Shown here: piece by piece, positions 1-5,558 of the stretch
How positions within the stretch are numbered: the stretch's first letter is position 1
Layout of the letters: each line of letters begins with the position of its first letter
From: Deltaproteobacteria bacterium
GTDB taxonomy: Bacteria > Desulfobacterota > Desulfobacteria > Desulfobacterales > C00003060
Length of the DNA stretch: 7,724 nucleotides
Direction of reading: 5' to 3'
Assembly (NCBI GenBank): GCA_003647435.1
Contig: QMMV01000082.1
Coordinates: 1-7,724 of the forward strand
Notes under the pieces: model-generated
Seen by the model: the letters and a program-made list of their open reading frames with translations, nothing else
What the model was told of the DNA's origin: nothing
The model's database searches: none
Position numbers and translations under genes: made by a program

Positions 1-53
1 GCGCTGTTTTTTCTTTACGCTCAGTTAGGCTCGAGTTTGAGACGGTCTCCAAT

Positions 54-99
54 CGGATGGCCTGTCCGCAATAATATTTTCAAAAAGCTAAACTGATAC
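54..99 (+). repeat. Dispersed intergenic repeat, copy 1
   Basis: Positions 65-99 match 4965-4999 at 34 of 35 bases; the only difference is G at 87 against T at 4987. The 15-bp head, 54-68 (CGGATGGCCTGTCCG), is the exact reverse complement of the head of copy 2 (4954-4968). The head has CGGA/TCCG ends around a 7-bp core, so it is an imperfect palindrome. The two copies sit in the same + strand orientation, but copy 1 lies upstream of the + strand gene etfB and copy 2 upstream of the minus-strand guanylyltransferase gene. Function is unknown; a mobile or extragenic palindromic element is likely. Confidence 0.85.
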
Positions 100-127
100 A
101 AAAGACCAAAATTCTCTTGAACCCAAT

Positions 128-159
128 CTTCCACGATTCCACCATTCCATTATTCCAAT
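128..159. repeat. Tandem 8-bp repeat, four units
   Basis: Four consecutive 8-bp units share the core TTCCA: CTTCCACG, ATTCCACC, ATTCCATT and ATTCCAAT. The last two bases vary while the core is fixed, so the period is exact but the units are degenerate. It lies 29 bp after the dispersed repeat and just before a GCGAAGC motif. No function can be assigned. Confidence 0.8.
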
Positions 160-275
160 TGTGAGCGAAGCCAACTAAGTTCGGTTTTTGAAAACATCAT
201 CGCGTGCTCATTATGTCGATTTTCAAAAGAGATAAAGTGCTCCAGATAGTCTATTTATGGTAGTGAATGAAGACC

Positions 276-304
276 TTGACATTTGTGTTTATTCTGTTTA
301 TTGA
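276..304 (+). promoter_or_regulatory. Possible sigma-70 promoter for etfBA
   Basis: A perfect -35 hexamer TTGACA (276-281) is followed after 17 bp by TATTGA (299-304), which matches only three of six -10 consensus bases. It points toward etfB with a leader of about 180 nt. The -35 is convincing, the -10 is poor, and no operator could be recognised. Weak candidate. Confidence 0.3.
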
Positions 305-421
305 GCTAATTAGGCTTGCTGTAAAGGCCGCTGATTTTTTTGGCGGATCGGAAAGCTGGTTTTAACTCAAGGTATCAGCTTCGCTGTCTCAAAAAATAGA
401 CGCAATTTTCAAAGGGTTAAA

Positions 422-472
422 ATGCTGCACCTCAACAAGGCGAGCATACACAACAGGCTCAAAAAATTGTAG
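422..472 (+). CDS. Possible 16-aa leader peptide upstream of etfB
   Basis: An ATG at 422 opens a 16-codon frame ending in TAG at 470-472. It encodes MLHLNKASIHNRLKKL. It has a good ribosome-binding site, AAGGG at 412-416, five bases before the ATG. Its stop codon lies 18 bases before the etfB start and just before the etfB ribosome-binding site (476-482), a spacing that would allow translational coupling. There is no run of one amino acid such as attenuator leaders use. A short frame like this can easily arise by chance, so the call is tentative. Confidence 0.25.
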   Translation: MLHLNKASIHNRLKKL

Positions 473-490
473 CGGAAAGGAGTTTATAAC

Positions 491-1288
491 GTGGAAATCG
501 TCGTTTTGCTCAAGCAGGTTCCGGATACAGAAACCCTGATTCAGATCGCCGAGGACATGACTTCTATTAAGACCGAGGACATCAAATGGGTGATTAATCC
601 CTACGATGAGTACGCTGTCGAAGAGGCTTTGCGGATCAGAGAGCGTCAGGGTGAAGGTAAAGTTACCATTCTCACCGTGGGGTCCGAAAAAGCCGCAGAG
701 TCTATCCGTACCGCTCTTGCTATGGGTGCGGACGAGGGGATACTCATCAGTGATGCGGTGGCACAGCAGAGTGACGCGCTTGGCACTGCTAAGATTCTGG
801 CCGCAGCCATCAAGCAAATTCCTTGCGATTTAATTATCGCAGGTTTGCGGTCGGTCGATGATGACTGTTATCAAGTCCCGGCTGCTGTTGCTGAGATTCT
901 GGAAATTCCGCACATTTCGACGGTTGTCAAAGAAGAGATCTCCGATGGAAAGATAAAGTGCGTGCGGACTGTTGAAGGAGGAACAGAAGTTATAGAAGCC
1001 GATCTTCCTGCAATCTTTACGGCGCAGAAAGGTATCAACGAACCGAGATATGCATCACTTCCCGGCATCATGAAGGCTAAAAGGAAGCCCATTGTGAAAA
1101 AGACACTGTCTGAGCTTGATATAGACGTCACCGATGTGGGAGCGGACGGGGCGAAATGCACTATTAAAAAGTTGTATTTCCCCCCGGAAAGGCCGCCTGG
1201 CAAGGTTATCGAGGGGGAAACCATCGAAGAAAAAGCGGCCAAGCTTGTGAAGCTTCTGAGAGAAGAAGCAAAGGTTATTCAGGTTTAG
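491..1288 (+). CDS. etfB: Electron transfer flavoprotein subunit beta
   Basis: This 265-residue protein is the beta (small) subunit of electron transfer flavoprotein, a soluble heterodimer with EtfA. In the family it holds AMP or a second flavin and docks partner dehydrogenases. Visible family marks are the N-terminal LLKQVPDT (6-13), INPYDEYAVEEALR (35-48), ALAMGADEGIL (75-85), the nucleotide-site segment AGLRSVDDDCYQVP (117-130), and the recognition-loop region NEPRYASLPGIMKAKRKP (183-200). Length is normal for the family. The start is GTG, chosen because AAAGGAG (476-482) stands eight bases before it and because it gives the standard EtfB N-terminus. etfA follows on the same strand after an unusually long 188-bp gap. 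Whether this pair is a bifurcating type cannot be settled from motifs alone; no partner dehydrogenase or Fe-S oxidoreductase lies in the window. Confidence 0.96.
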   Translation: MEIVVLLKQVPDTETLIQIAEDMTSIKTEDIKWVINPYDEYAVEEALRIRERQGEGKVTILTVGSEKAAESIRTALAMGADEGILISDAVAQQSDALGTAKILAAAIKQIPCDLIIAGLRSVDDDCYQVPAAVAEILEIPHISTVVKEEISDGKIKCVRTVEGGTEVIEADLPAIFTAQKGINEPRYASLPGIMKAKRKPIVKKTLSELDIDVTDVGADGAKCTIKKLYFPPERPPGKVIEGETIEEKAAKLVKLLREEAKVIQV

Positions 1289-1476
1289 AGACAATGGTAG
1301 AACAGGGAATCGCTTACGCGGCTCAATACGCTTTTTCGTTTACGGAAAATAATTGATAAAAGGCGAATACCGATAGACGGTGAACGAAACGAGCGGCACA
1401 ACCATAAACTGGTGAATGTATGAACGTAACGGATAGCGCGACCGTCAACCGTCACACGTAAAAAGGAGAGAATAAG
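1289..1476 (+). other. 188-bp gap between etfB and etfA
   Basis: etfB and etfA are usually adjacent within a few tens of bases or less, so this spacer is long. It contains no convincing gene. Visible structure includes a 7-bp tandem duplication (ACCGTCA twice, 1441-1454) and a possible long-range pairing of GACGGT (1377-1382) with ACCGTC (1441-1446 or 1448-1453). A strong ribosome-binding site, AAAAGGAGAG, lies just before etfA. No U-rich terminator was seen, so read-through from etfB remains plausible. Confidence 0.6.
1441..1454. repeat. 7-bp tandem duplication ACCGTCA x2
   Basis: Two perfect ACCGTCA units stand side by side between etfB and etfA. It resembles the two-unit heptamer duplications at 3706-3719 and 7559-7572, although the unit sequences differ. 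Confidence 0.7.
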
Positions 1477-2445
1477 ATGGAACAGGGTGTTTTCGTAGTT
1501 GCAGAACATGCGGATGGTAGATTTCGAAAGATGGCTTACGAGGTTGTTAGTGAAGGCCGGCGGCTGGCTGATTCGCTTGGCAAGGCGCTAACGGCCATCG
1601 TAGTTGGTTCCGGTATAGAAGATACGGCCTCGGAGCTCGGGAAATACGGCGCGGATAAGATTCTAATTGCCGACGACCCTGCGCTAAAAGATTACGCAAC
1701 AGATACATACGTTGATGTTCTTTTCGACCTCGTAAAAGAGAATGACCCTCAAGTATTACTTCTAAGTGCATCGATGCAAGGTAAAGATCTCGCTGCCCGG
1801 CTCTCTGCAAGGCTGAACGCTGGACTTGCCATGGAGTGCATTGATTTAAGACTCGAAGGAAGTAACCTGATTGCAACCCGGCCTATGTACGGAGGCAAGG
1901 TATGGGCTGAAGTTGCTATCGCAGGGAAGCCGCAGATGGCGGCCATCCGGCCGAACGTGATGAAAGTCGAAGAAGTCCAGAGGGCGGGTGTTGTGGAAAA
2001 AGTCTCAGTTAATATCCGCCCGGCAAGAACGAGACTGTTAGAAAAGAAACTGGAAGCCACAAAGAAAGTAGATCTTACCGAAGCCGATATCATTGTATCA
2101 GGTGGACGCGGAATGGGTGGCCCTGACTTCAGCGTCCTGGAGGAACTGGCCGAACTCTTAGGCGGGGCTGTCGGGGCATCGAGGTCCGCCGTCGACGAAG
2201 GCTGGCGTCCCCAATCAGATCAGGTAGGACAAACTGGAAAAGTCGTTTCCCCAAGCCTTTATATCGCGTGCGGTATCTCGGGAGCCATTCAGCACATAGC
2301 CGGGATGGGAACATCCAAGTGCATCGTGGCCATTAACAAGGATCCGGAGGCTCCTATCTTCAAAAAAGCCGATTACCAAATCGTAGAAGACCTTTTCAAG
2401 GCCGTTCCTGCCATCACGGCAGAGATAAAGAAACTCAAAGCGTAG
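1477..2445 (+). CDS. etfA: Electron transfer flavoprotein subunit alpha
   Basis: This 322-residue protein is the large subunit of ETF and carries the FAD that accepts electrons from acyl-CoA or other flavin dehydrogenases and passes them on. The N-terminal domain starts with the typical GVFVVAEH (4-11) and includes LLLSASMQGKDLAARLSARL (94-113). The C-terminal FAD domain shows SGGRGMGG (208-215), ASR (234-236), GQTGKVVSPSLYIACGISG (251-269) with IQH following, and INKDPEAPIF (286-295). The closing motif reads ADYQIVEDLF (298-307), where most family members have glycines at the Q and second E positions. The ATG has the strong site AAAAGGAGAG (1461-1470) six bases upstream. Length is normal. 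A clear terminator lies 37 bases after the stop, so the transcript probably ends here. Confidence 0.97.
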   Translation: MEQGVFVVAEHADGRFRKMAYEVVSEGRRLADSLGKALTAIVVGSGIEDTASELGKYGADKILIADDPALKDYATDTYVDVLFDLVKENDPQVLLLSASMQGKDLAARLSARLNAGLAMECIDLRLEGSNLIATRPMYGGKVWAEVAIAGKPQMAAIRPNVMKVEEVQRAGVVEKVSVNIRPARTRLLEKKLEATKKVDLTEADIIVSGGRGMGGPDFSVLEELAELLGGAVGASRSAVDEGWRPQSDQVGQTGKVVSPSLYIACGISGAIQHIAGMGTSKCIVAINKDPEAPIFKKADYQIVEDLFKAVPAITAEIKKLKA

Positions 2446-2482
2446 CAGAAGTTGACTTGCCTGGTGTCGGAATAACAGGAAC

Positions 2483-2521
2483 AAGAGCAAGGCGATTTCT
2501 CCGCCTTGCTTTTCCTTTTTT
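2483..2521 (+). terminator. Rho-independent terminator after etfA
   Basis: The stem AGCAAGGCG (2486-2494) pairs perfectly with CGCCTTGCT (2502-2510) around a 7-base loop, followed by a T-rich tail TTTTCCTTTTTT (2510-2521). A-rich bases before the stem (2483-2485) can pair further with the tail. It closes the etfB-etfA unit and separates it from the prenyl synthase. Confidence 0.92.
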
Positions 2522-2689
2522 GAAATGACCTGAAATTTACGCTACACGATTGGCGATTCCGAATCACGGGGCTTACCTTGAAGTTGCGAAGGGATGTTCT
2601 GACCGATTCATTTACTGCAGTGTTGCAAAGCCGAAGAGGACCCCGCAGAAACCGGCAGCCAGTGAATACGACTTAACGGGAATGAGGTT

Positions 2690-3670
2690 ATGAAAAGCCT
2701 TAAAGAACGAATCCTTGACTCAGCCCAGCAGGATCTGGAAGAGATTGAAACAGCCCTCGTTGAAAATCTCAAGCCTTATCTTCCTCTCGTTTCTCATATA
2801 GCCAGATACATTATGTTCAGTGGAGGGAAAAGGATACGTCCCCTTCTTACAGTCCTCTCGGCACGATTGTGCGGCTATGAGGGAGATTATGATAAGACAC
2901 TGTCGGTTGTCTTTGAATATCTCCATGCTGCTACCCTGCTCCATGATGATATAGTCGACAGTGCCGAAATTCGACGGGGAAATCCAGTTGCCCATTTGAT
3001 CTGGGGGAGTCCAGCCACTGTCTTGGTAGGAGATTTCCTGTTTGCCTGTTCCTCTACTATTGTCACACACACCGGTCATATTGCTATCATTGACACCCTT
3101 GCCCGCACCCATGCCGAGATGTCTCAAGGTGAGATCGAAGAGCTTCTGCATACGAAAGACGCGACCATGGAGGAAGGGCAATACATGGAAATAATCAAGC
3201 GCAAAACCGCCTGGTTGATGCGAGCAGCGTGTCAGGCTGGGGCCCTCCTTGCGGGGGCACCTGAGCACGAGGTGGAGGCGCTGGCTCAATATGGATATAA
3301 CCTGGGAGTCGCTTTCCAGTTAGTTGACGACCTGCTTGATTATACGGCAGACCGCCATGTGCTCGGCAAAGCTACGGGAGGAGATTTGAGAGAGGGAAAA
3401 TTAACACTCCCTCTAATACATGCACTGAGTCGCGCCTCGACCAAAGACCGCAGTTACATGGAGACCATCATTCAGCACGAAGAGATCGACGAAAAAGATG
3501 TCGATAATATCTCAAAGCTTATTAGCAAGTACGGCGGGTTCACATATACCAGGAGGCGCGCTGAAGAATACATTAATAATGCAAAGAGCTATCTTGAAGT
3601 TTTTGATTCTTCGGAAGCCCGCTGCCTCCTTGAAGACCTGGCCAATTATGTACTGGAGCGTAATATGTGA
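2690..3670 (+). CDS. Long-chain polyprenyl diphosphate synthase (IspB-like)
   Basis: This 326-residue trans-isoprenyl diphosphate synthase condenses isopentenyl diphosphate onto an allylic primer. Visible motifs are GGKRIRPLL (45-53) and the first Asp-rich motif DDIVD (86-90), followed by RRGNP (95-99). Further on are GDFLFA (114-119), KTA (172-174), the second Asp-rich motif FQLVDDLLDY (209-218) and GGDLREGKLTLPLI (230-243). All catalytic aspartates and arginines are present. The residues four and five before the first motif are Thr and Ala. In this family small residues there leave room for long chains, so a C30-C50 quinone side chain is the likely product. It is probably octaprenyl- or heptaprenyl-type, but exact length cannot be read. 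The ATG is preceded by GAGG (2684-2687) only two bases away, a short spacing. The gene stands alone after the etfA terminator. Confidence 0.93.
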   Translation: MKSLKERILDSAQQDLEEIETALVENLKPYLPLVSHIARYIMFSGGKRIRPLLTVLSARLCGYEGDYDKTLSVVFEYLHAATLLHDDIVDSAEIRRGNPVAHLIWGSPATVLVGDFLFACSSTIVTHTGHIAIIDTLARTHAEMSQGEIEELLHTKDATMEEGQYMEIIKRKTAWLMRAACQAGALLAGAPEHEVEALAQYGYNLGVAFQLVDDLLDYTADRHVLGKATGGDLREGKLTLPLIHALSRASTKDRSYMETIIQHEEIDEKDVDNISKLISKYGGFTYTRRRAEEYINNAKSYLEVFDSSEARCLLEDLANYVLERNM

Positions 3671-3686
3671 AGGGACGTGTAGCTAC

Positions 3687-3782
3687 TCAGGTCTTCAGGT
3701 TCAAGGTTAGCTGTTAGCTATTTGCGTGCGCCATTAGCTTTGTTAATTGTGGCCTTGTCCTGCCTACGATGCACTGCCTACG
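3687..3782. repeat. Short direct repeats between convergent genes
   Basis: The 125-bp gap between the convergent prenyl synthase and guanylyltransferase genes is largely made of short direct repeats. TCAGGT occurs at 3687 and 3695, followed by TCAAGGT at 3701. GTTAGCT is duplicated in tandem (3706-3712, 3713-3719). CTGCCTACG occurs at 3760-3768 and 3774-3782, a period of 14. No clear intrinsic terminator for either gene was found. Confidence 0.65.
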
Positions 3783-3795
3783 GACTTTGGTTTGC

Positions 3796-4884
3796 TCATT
3801 CTTGATTTTCTGTTGATGCAACCAGCTTCTTGATATCTTCCGTTCTATCTTTGTGAACAATCAGACTCCTGTTTCCGGCTCGTACAATCACCAGGTCTTT
3901 GATCCCGATGAGCATGACTGTTTCGCTGGGGTCTTGACAGAATATCAGGTTATCCGTTGCATCCAGGGTTATAGTCCTGCCCCGGCACCAGTTCCCGGCT
4001 CTATCGCGGGGCAGATGGTCTTTTAATGCCAGCCATCCTCCAACATCGCTCCAGGAGAATTTGGAGGCGACACAACGAATATTCGATGCTTTTTCCATCA
4101 CCGCAAAGTCAATCGAAATTGGATTGAGCCGTCGAAACGCTGCGCTGATAGCGTCATCCCACTCGGCAGTCCGATCAAGGGCTGCCACCCGCGATAGCTC
4201 TTTGAAGTGGGCCGGAAGGTGTCTCTGAATCTGTTTCAGGATAGCATCCGTAGCCCAGACAAACATACCGGAGTTCCAGTAATATTTTTGGGATTTCACA
4301 TAGCGCAGTGCAGTTTCGAAATCCGGTTTTTCCTTGAAACTAAGCAACTCGAAATGTTCGACACCATTGTCGTCGGCAACTTTTCTGCCGACTTCTAAGT
4401 AGCCATAGCCGGTAGCCGGAAAATCCGGGGGGATCCCAAAGGTGTAAAGGACATCCTTTTTACGAGCCACGGCAACCGCCGAGAGGACTGCTTGCCGAAA
4501 TACCTCTGCTGGTTCAATAAGGTGATCTGCGGTGAGCATTATCATGACCGGGTTTCCAAAACGTTTGCGGCACAGGGCTGCTGCAAGAGACACAGCGGCA
4601 GCGGTATCGCATCTTACGGGCTCTCCGATGATATTTTCTACTGGAAGCCGAGGAAGTTGTTTTTTTACGGTTTCAACGTGTGCTACGTTAGTTAATACAA
4701 GAACCCGCTCAGGGGGAACAAGCTTACAGGCTCGATGAAAACTCAACTGCAACAGTGTTGAGTCGCCGAACAAATCAAGAAACTGTTTAGGAATTTTGCT
4801 GGTACTAAGCGGCCAAAACCTAGTTCCCACGCCCCCAGCCATAATAACGGCGACCATGTCCGGGCTTTTCTTCTTCATATTCAA
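3796..4884 (-). CDS. manC: Mannose-1-phosphate guanylyltransferase, monofunctional
   Basis: This 362-residue enzyme makes GDP-mannose from mannose-1-phosphate and GTP in the cytoplasm, for surface polysaccharide or other mannose- and fucose-containing glycans. Motifs in order are MAGGVGTRFWPLSTSKIPKQ (15-34, nucleotide-binding signature with catalytic Arg and Lys), TADH (118-121, metal site), TGYGYLE (158-164), FKEKPD (183-188), WNSGMFVW (203-210), SIDFAVMEK (257-265) and WSDVGGW (278-284). It ends where the guanylyltransferase domain ends and lacks the C-terminal cupin isomerase of the longer bifunctional ManC/AlgA. That isomerase is encoded separately 137 bp upstream. The start is uncertain. 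TTG at 4884 lies 12 bases after GGGG (complement of 4897-4900), ATG at 4878 lies 18 bases after it, and ATG at 4857 would give MVAVIMAGG. Confidence 0.94.
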   Translation of the reverse strand: MNMKKKSPDMVAVIMAGGVGTRFWPLSTSKIPKQFLDLFGDSTLLQLSFHRACKLVPPERVLVLTNVAHVETVKKQLPRLPVENIIGEPVRCDTAAAVSLAAALCRKRFGNPVMIMLTADHLIEPAEVFRQAVLSAVAVARKKDVLYTFGIPPDFPATGYGYLEVGRKVADDNGVEHFELLSFKEKPDFETALRYVKSQKYYWNSGMFVWATDAILKQIQRHLPAHFKELSRVAALDRTAEWDDAISAAFRRLNPISIDFAVMEKASNIRCVASKFSWSDVGGWLALKDHLPRDRAGNWCRGRTITLDATDNLIFCQDPSETVMLIGIKDLVIVRAGNRSLIVHKDRTEDIKKLVASTENQE

Positions 4885-4953
4885 TCTTGTGGTAAGCCCC
4901 TTTCTTTTTCCTGTCGTAACACTTTAGCTCTTTAAAAAAACAGACATACGGGA

Positions 4954-4999
4954 CGGACAGGCCATCCGCAATAATATTTTCAAAAATCTAAACTGATAC
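4954..4999 (+). repeat. Dispersed intergenic repeat, copy 2
   Basis: This copy lies in the gap between the cupin isomerase gene and the guanylyltransferase gene. Its body (4965-4999) matches 65-99 at 34 of 35 bases. Its head (4954-4968, CGGACAGGCCATCCG) is the exact reverse complement of the head of copy 1. If the two flanking genes are co-transcribed, the repeat is part of their mRNA in the reverse sense. Confidence 0.85.
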
Positions 5000-5021
5000 T
5001 TCCTGTCTATAAAACGCCAAA

Positions 5022-5375
5022 CTATATCCGGCCGAAGTCGTCTTCGAGACGCTCGATATCATCCTCGCCAAAGTAGTCGCCCGTTTGAACTTCAATGAAT
5101 GCCATATCCTCGCTGCCGGGGTTCATGATACGATGGGCGGCCCCCACTGGAATGTCTACCGATTGCCCGGTGTTGAGGTGAAGTTGCTGATCGTTAAGTG
5201 TGACAACTGCCTCACCCTTTATCACATACCAGTGCTCTGACCGATGATGGTGCCGCTGAAGGCTCAAACGCTTGCCGGGATAGACAACAATCCGCTTCAC
5301 CTTATGGTCCGGTTTATCAGAAAGAACCTCATAGTAACCCCACGGACGATGGCTTCCCATGTTATTCAGAGTCAT
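5022..5375 (-). CDS. Cupin phosphomannose isomerase (type II PMI), standalone
   Basis: This 117-residue protein (119 if the upstream ATG at 5381 is used) matches the C-terminal isomerase domain of bifunctional ManC/AlgA. It probably interconverts fructose-6-phosphate and mannose-6-phosphate with a bound metal. Counting from the ATG at 5381, marks are RPWGYYEVL (12-20), the metal-site strand QRHHHRSEHWYVIKGEA (42-58), IPVGAAHRIMNPG (77-89), and the closing signature EVQTGDYFGEDDIERLEDDF (97-116) followed by GR. All expected His and Glu ligands are present. The ribosome-binding site AAAGGA (complement of 5383-5388) is seven bases from the ATG at 5375 but only one from 5381, so 5375 is preferred. 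The partner guanylyltransferase follows on the same strand, so the two likely act in GDP-mannose supply. A phosphomannomutase is not in the window. Confidence 0.9.
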   Translation of the reverse strand: MTLNNMGSHRPWGYYEVLSDKPDHKVKRIVVYPGKRLSLQRHHHRSEHWYVIKGEAVVTLNDQQLHLNTGQSVDIPVGAAHRIMNPGSEDMAFIEVQTGDYFGEDDIERLEDDFGRI

Positions 5376-5410
5376 AAGCATGTCCTTTCTTGCTGTTTAC
5401 ATAGGCCAAG

Positions 5411-5442
5411 ATCATAAAATTTGTCCTACTCCGATAATTATC
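5411..5442 (-). promoter_or_regulatory. Possible promoter with palindrome before the cupin gene
   Basis: On the minus strand TATGAT (complement of 5411-5416) matches five of six -10 bases and lies about 36 bases before the preferred start. The -35 position is occupied by a perfect 10-bp palindrome GATAATTATC (5433-5442) rather than a consensus hexamer, which would suit an operator or an activator site. Tentative. Confidence 0.3.
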
Positions 5443-5454
5443 AAAGGCACGCAT

Positions 5455-5545
5455 TTCAGATAACGTTTCGAGTGTCTCTGAAGTCCTGCGAAGCAGGATT
5501 TAGGCGTAGGTGCGAAGCACCGAAGCCAGATACGCTCTGTTAAGC
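5455..5545 (-). other. Structured intergenic element with two GAA-loop hairpins, attC-like
   Basis: Two strong hairpins stand side by side. In one, TCCTGC (5484-5489) pairs with GCAGGA (5493-5498) around GAA and extends with one wobble to 5481-5501. In the other, GGTGC (5509-5513) pairs with GCACC (5517-5521) around GAA. Outer pairings are also possible: TAAC (5461-5464) with GTTA (5539-5542), and an 11-position arm (5470-5480) with 5527-5537, one mismatch and one wobble. Read on the minus strand the element begins with GCTTAAC, which fits the RYYYAAC box of integron attC sites, 13 bases after the HEPN stop codon. The far box reads GTTATCT and does not fit GTTRRRY. There is no T-tract, so it is not a canonical terminator. 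Confidence 0.4.
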
Positions 5546-5558
5546 GACGCGCCATAGT

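Larger units (their letters stand above)
1..490. other. 490-bp stretch without a recognisable protein gene, upstream of etfB
   Basis: No reading frame here gives a protein I recognise; the frames opposite the etfB start are shadows. The stretch holds an 11-bp perfect palindrome (GAGAC-G-GTCTC, 39-49), copy 1 of a dispersed repeat (54-99), a tandem 8-bp repeat (128-159), a GCGAAGC motif (165-171), and a loose inverted repeat of T-rich and A-rich arms (about 184-199 against 214-228). It also holds a possible promoter near 276-304, a small CAGC-TTC-GCTG hairpin (376-386) and a possible short leader ORF (422-472). The first 50 bases could be the tail of an upstream intergenic region or gene; nothing identifies them. 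Confidence 0.6.

Noticed and set aside
389..817. 142-codon minus-strand frame opposite etfB, and similar frames opposite etfA and the prenyl synthase
   Set aside because: They lie opposite genes with unmistakable family motifs and show no motifs of their own.
1294..1356. 20-codon frame starting ATGGTAGAACAGGG, resembling the etfA start ATGGAACAGGG, as a partial duplication of etfA
   Set aside because: The likeness stops after about 14 bases, the following codons do not resemble EtfA, and the ribosome-binding site is weak.
2555..2565. GATTC-C-GAATC palindrome before the prenyl synthase as an operator
   Set aside because: It is short, far from the start (about 125 bp), and no promoter could be placed beside it.
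3698..3707. GGTTCAAGG as the T-loop of a tRNA
   Set aside because: No acceptor stem, D-arm or anticodon arm could be built around it.
5481..5521. The two GAA-loop hairpins as a rho-independent terminator for the HEPN transcript
   Set aside because: No T-rich run follows either hairpin on the minus strand, though they could still stabilise a 3' end.
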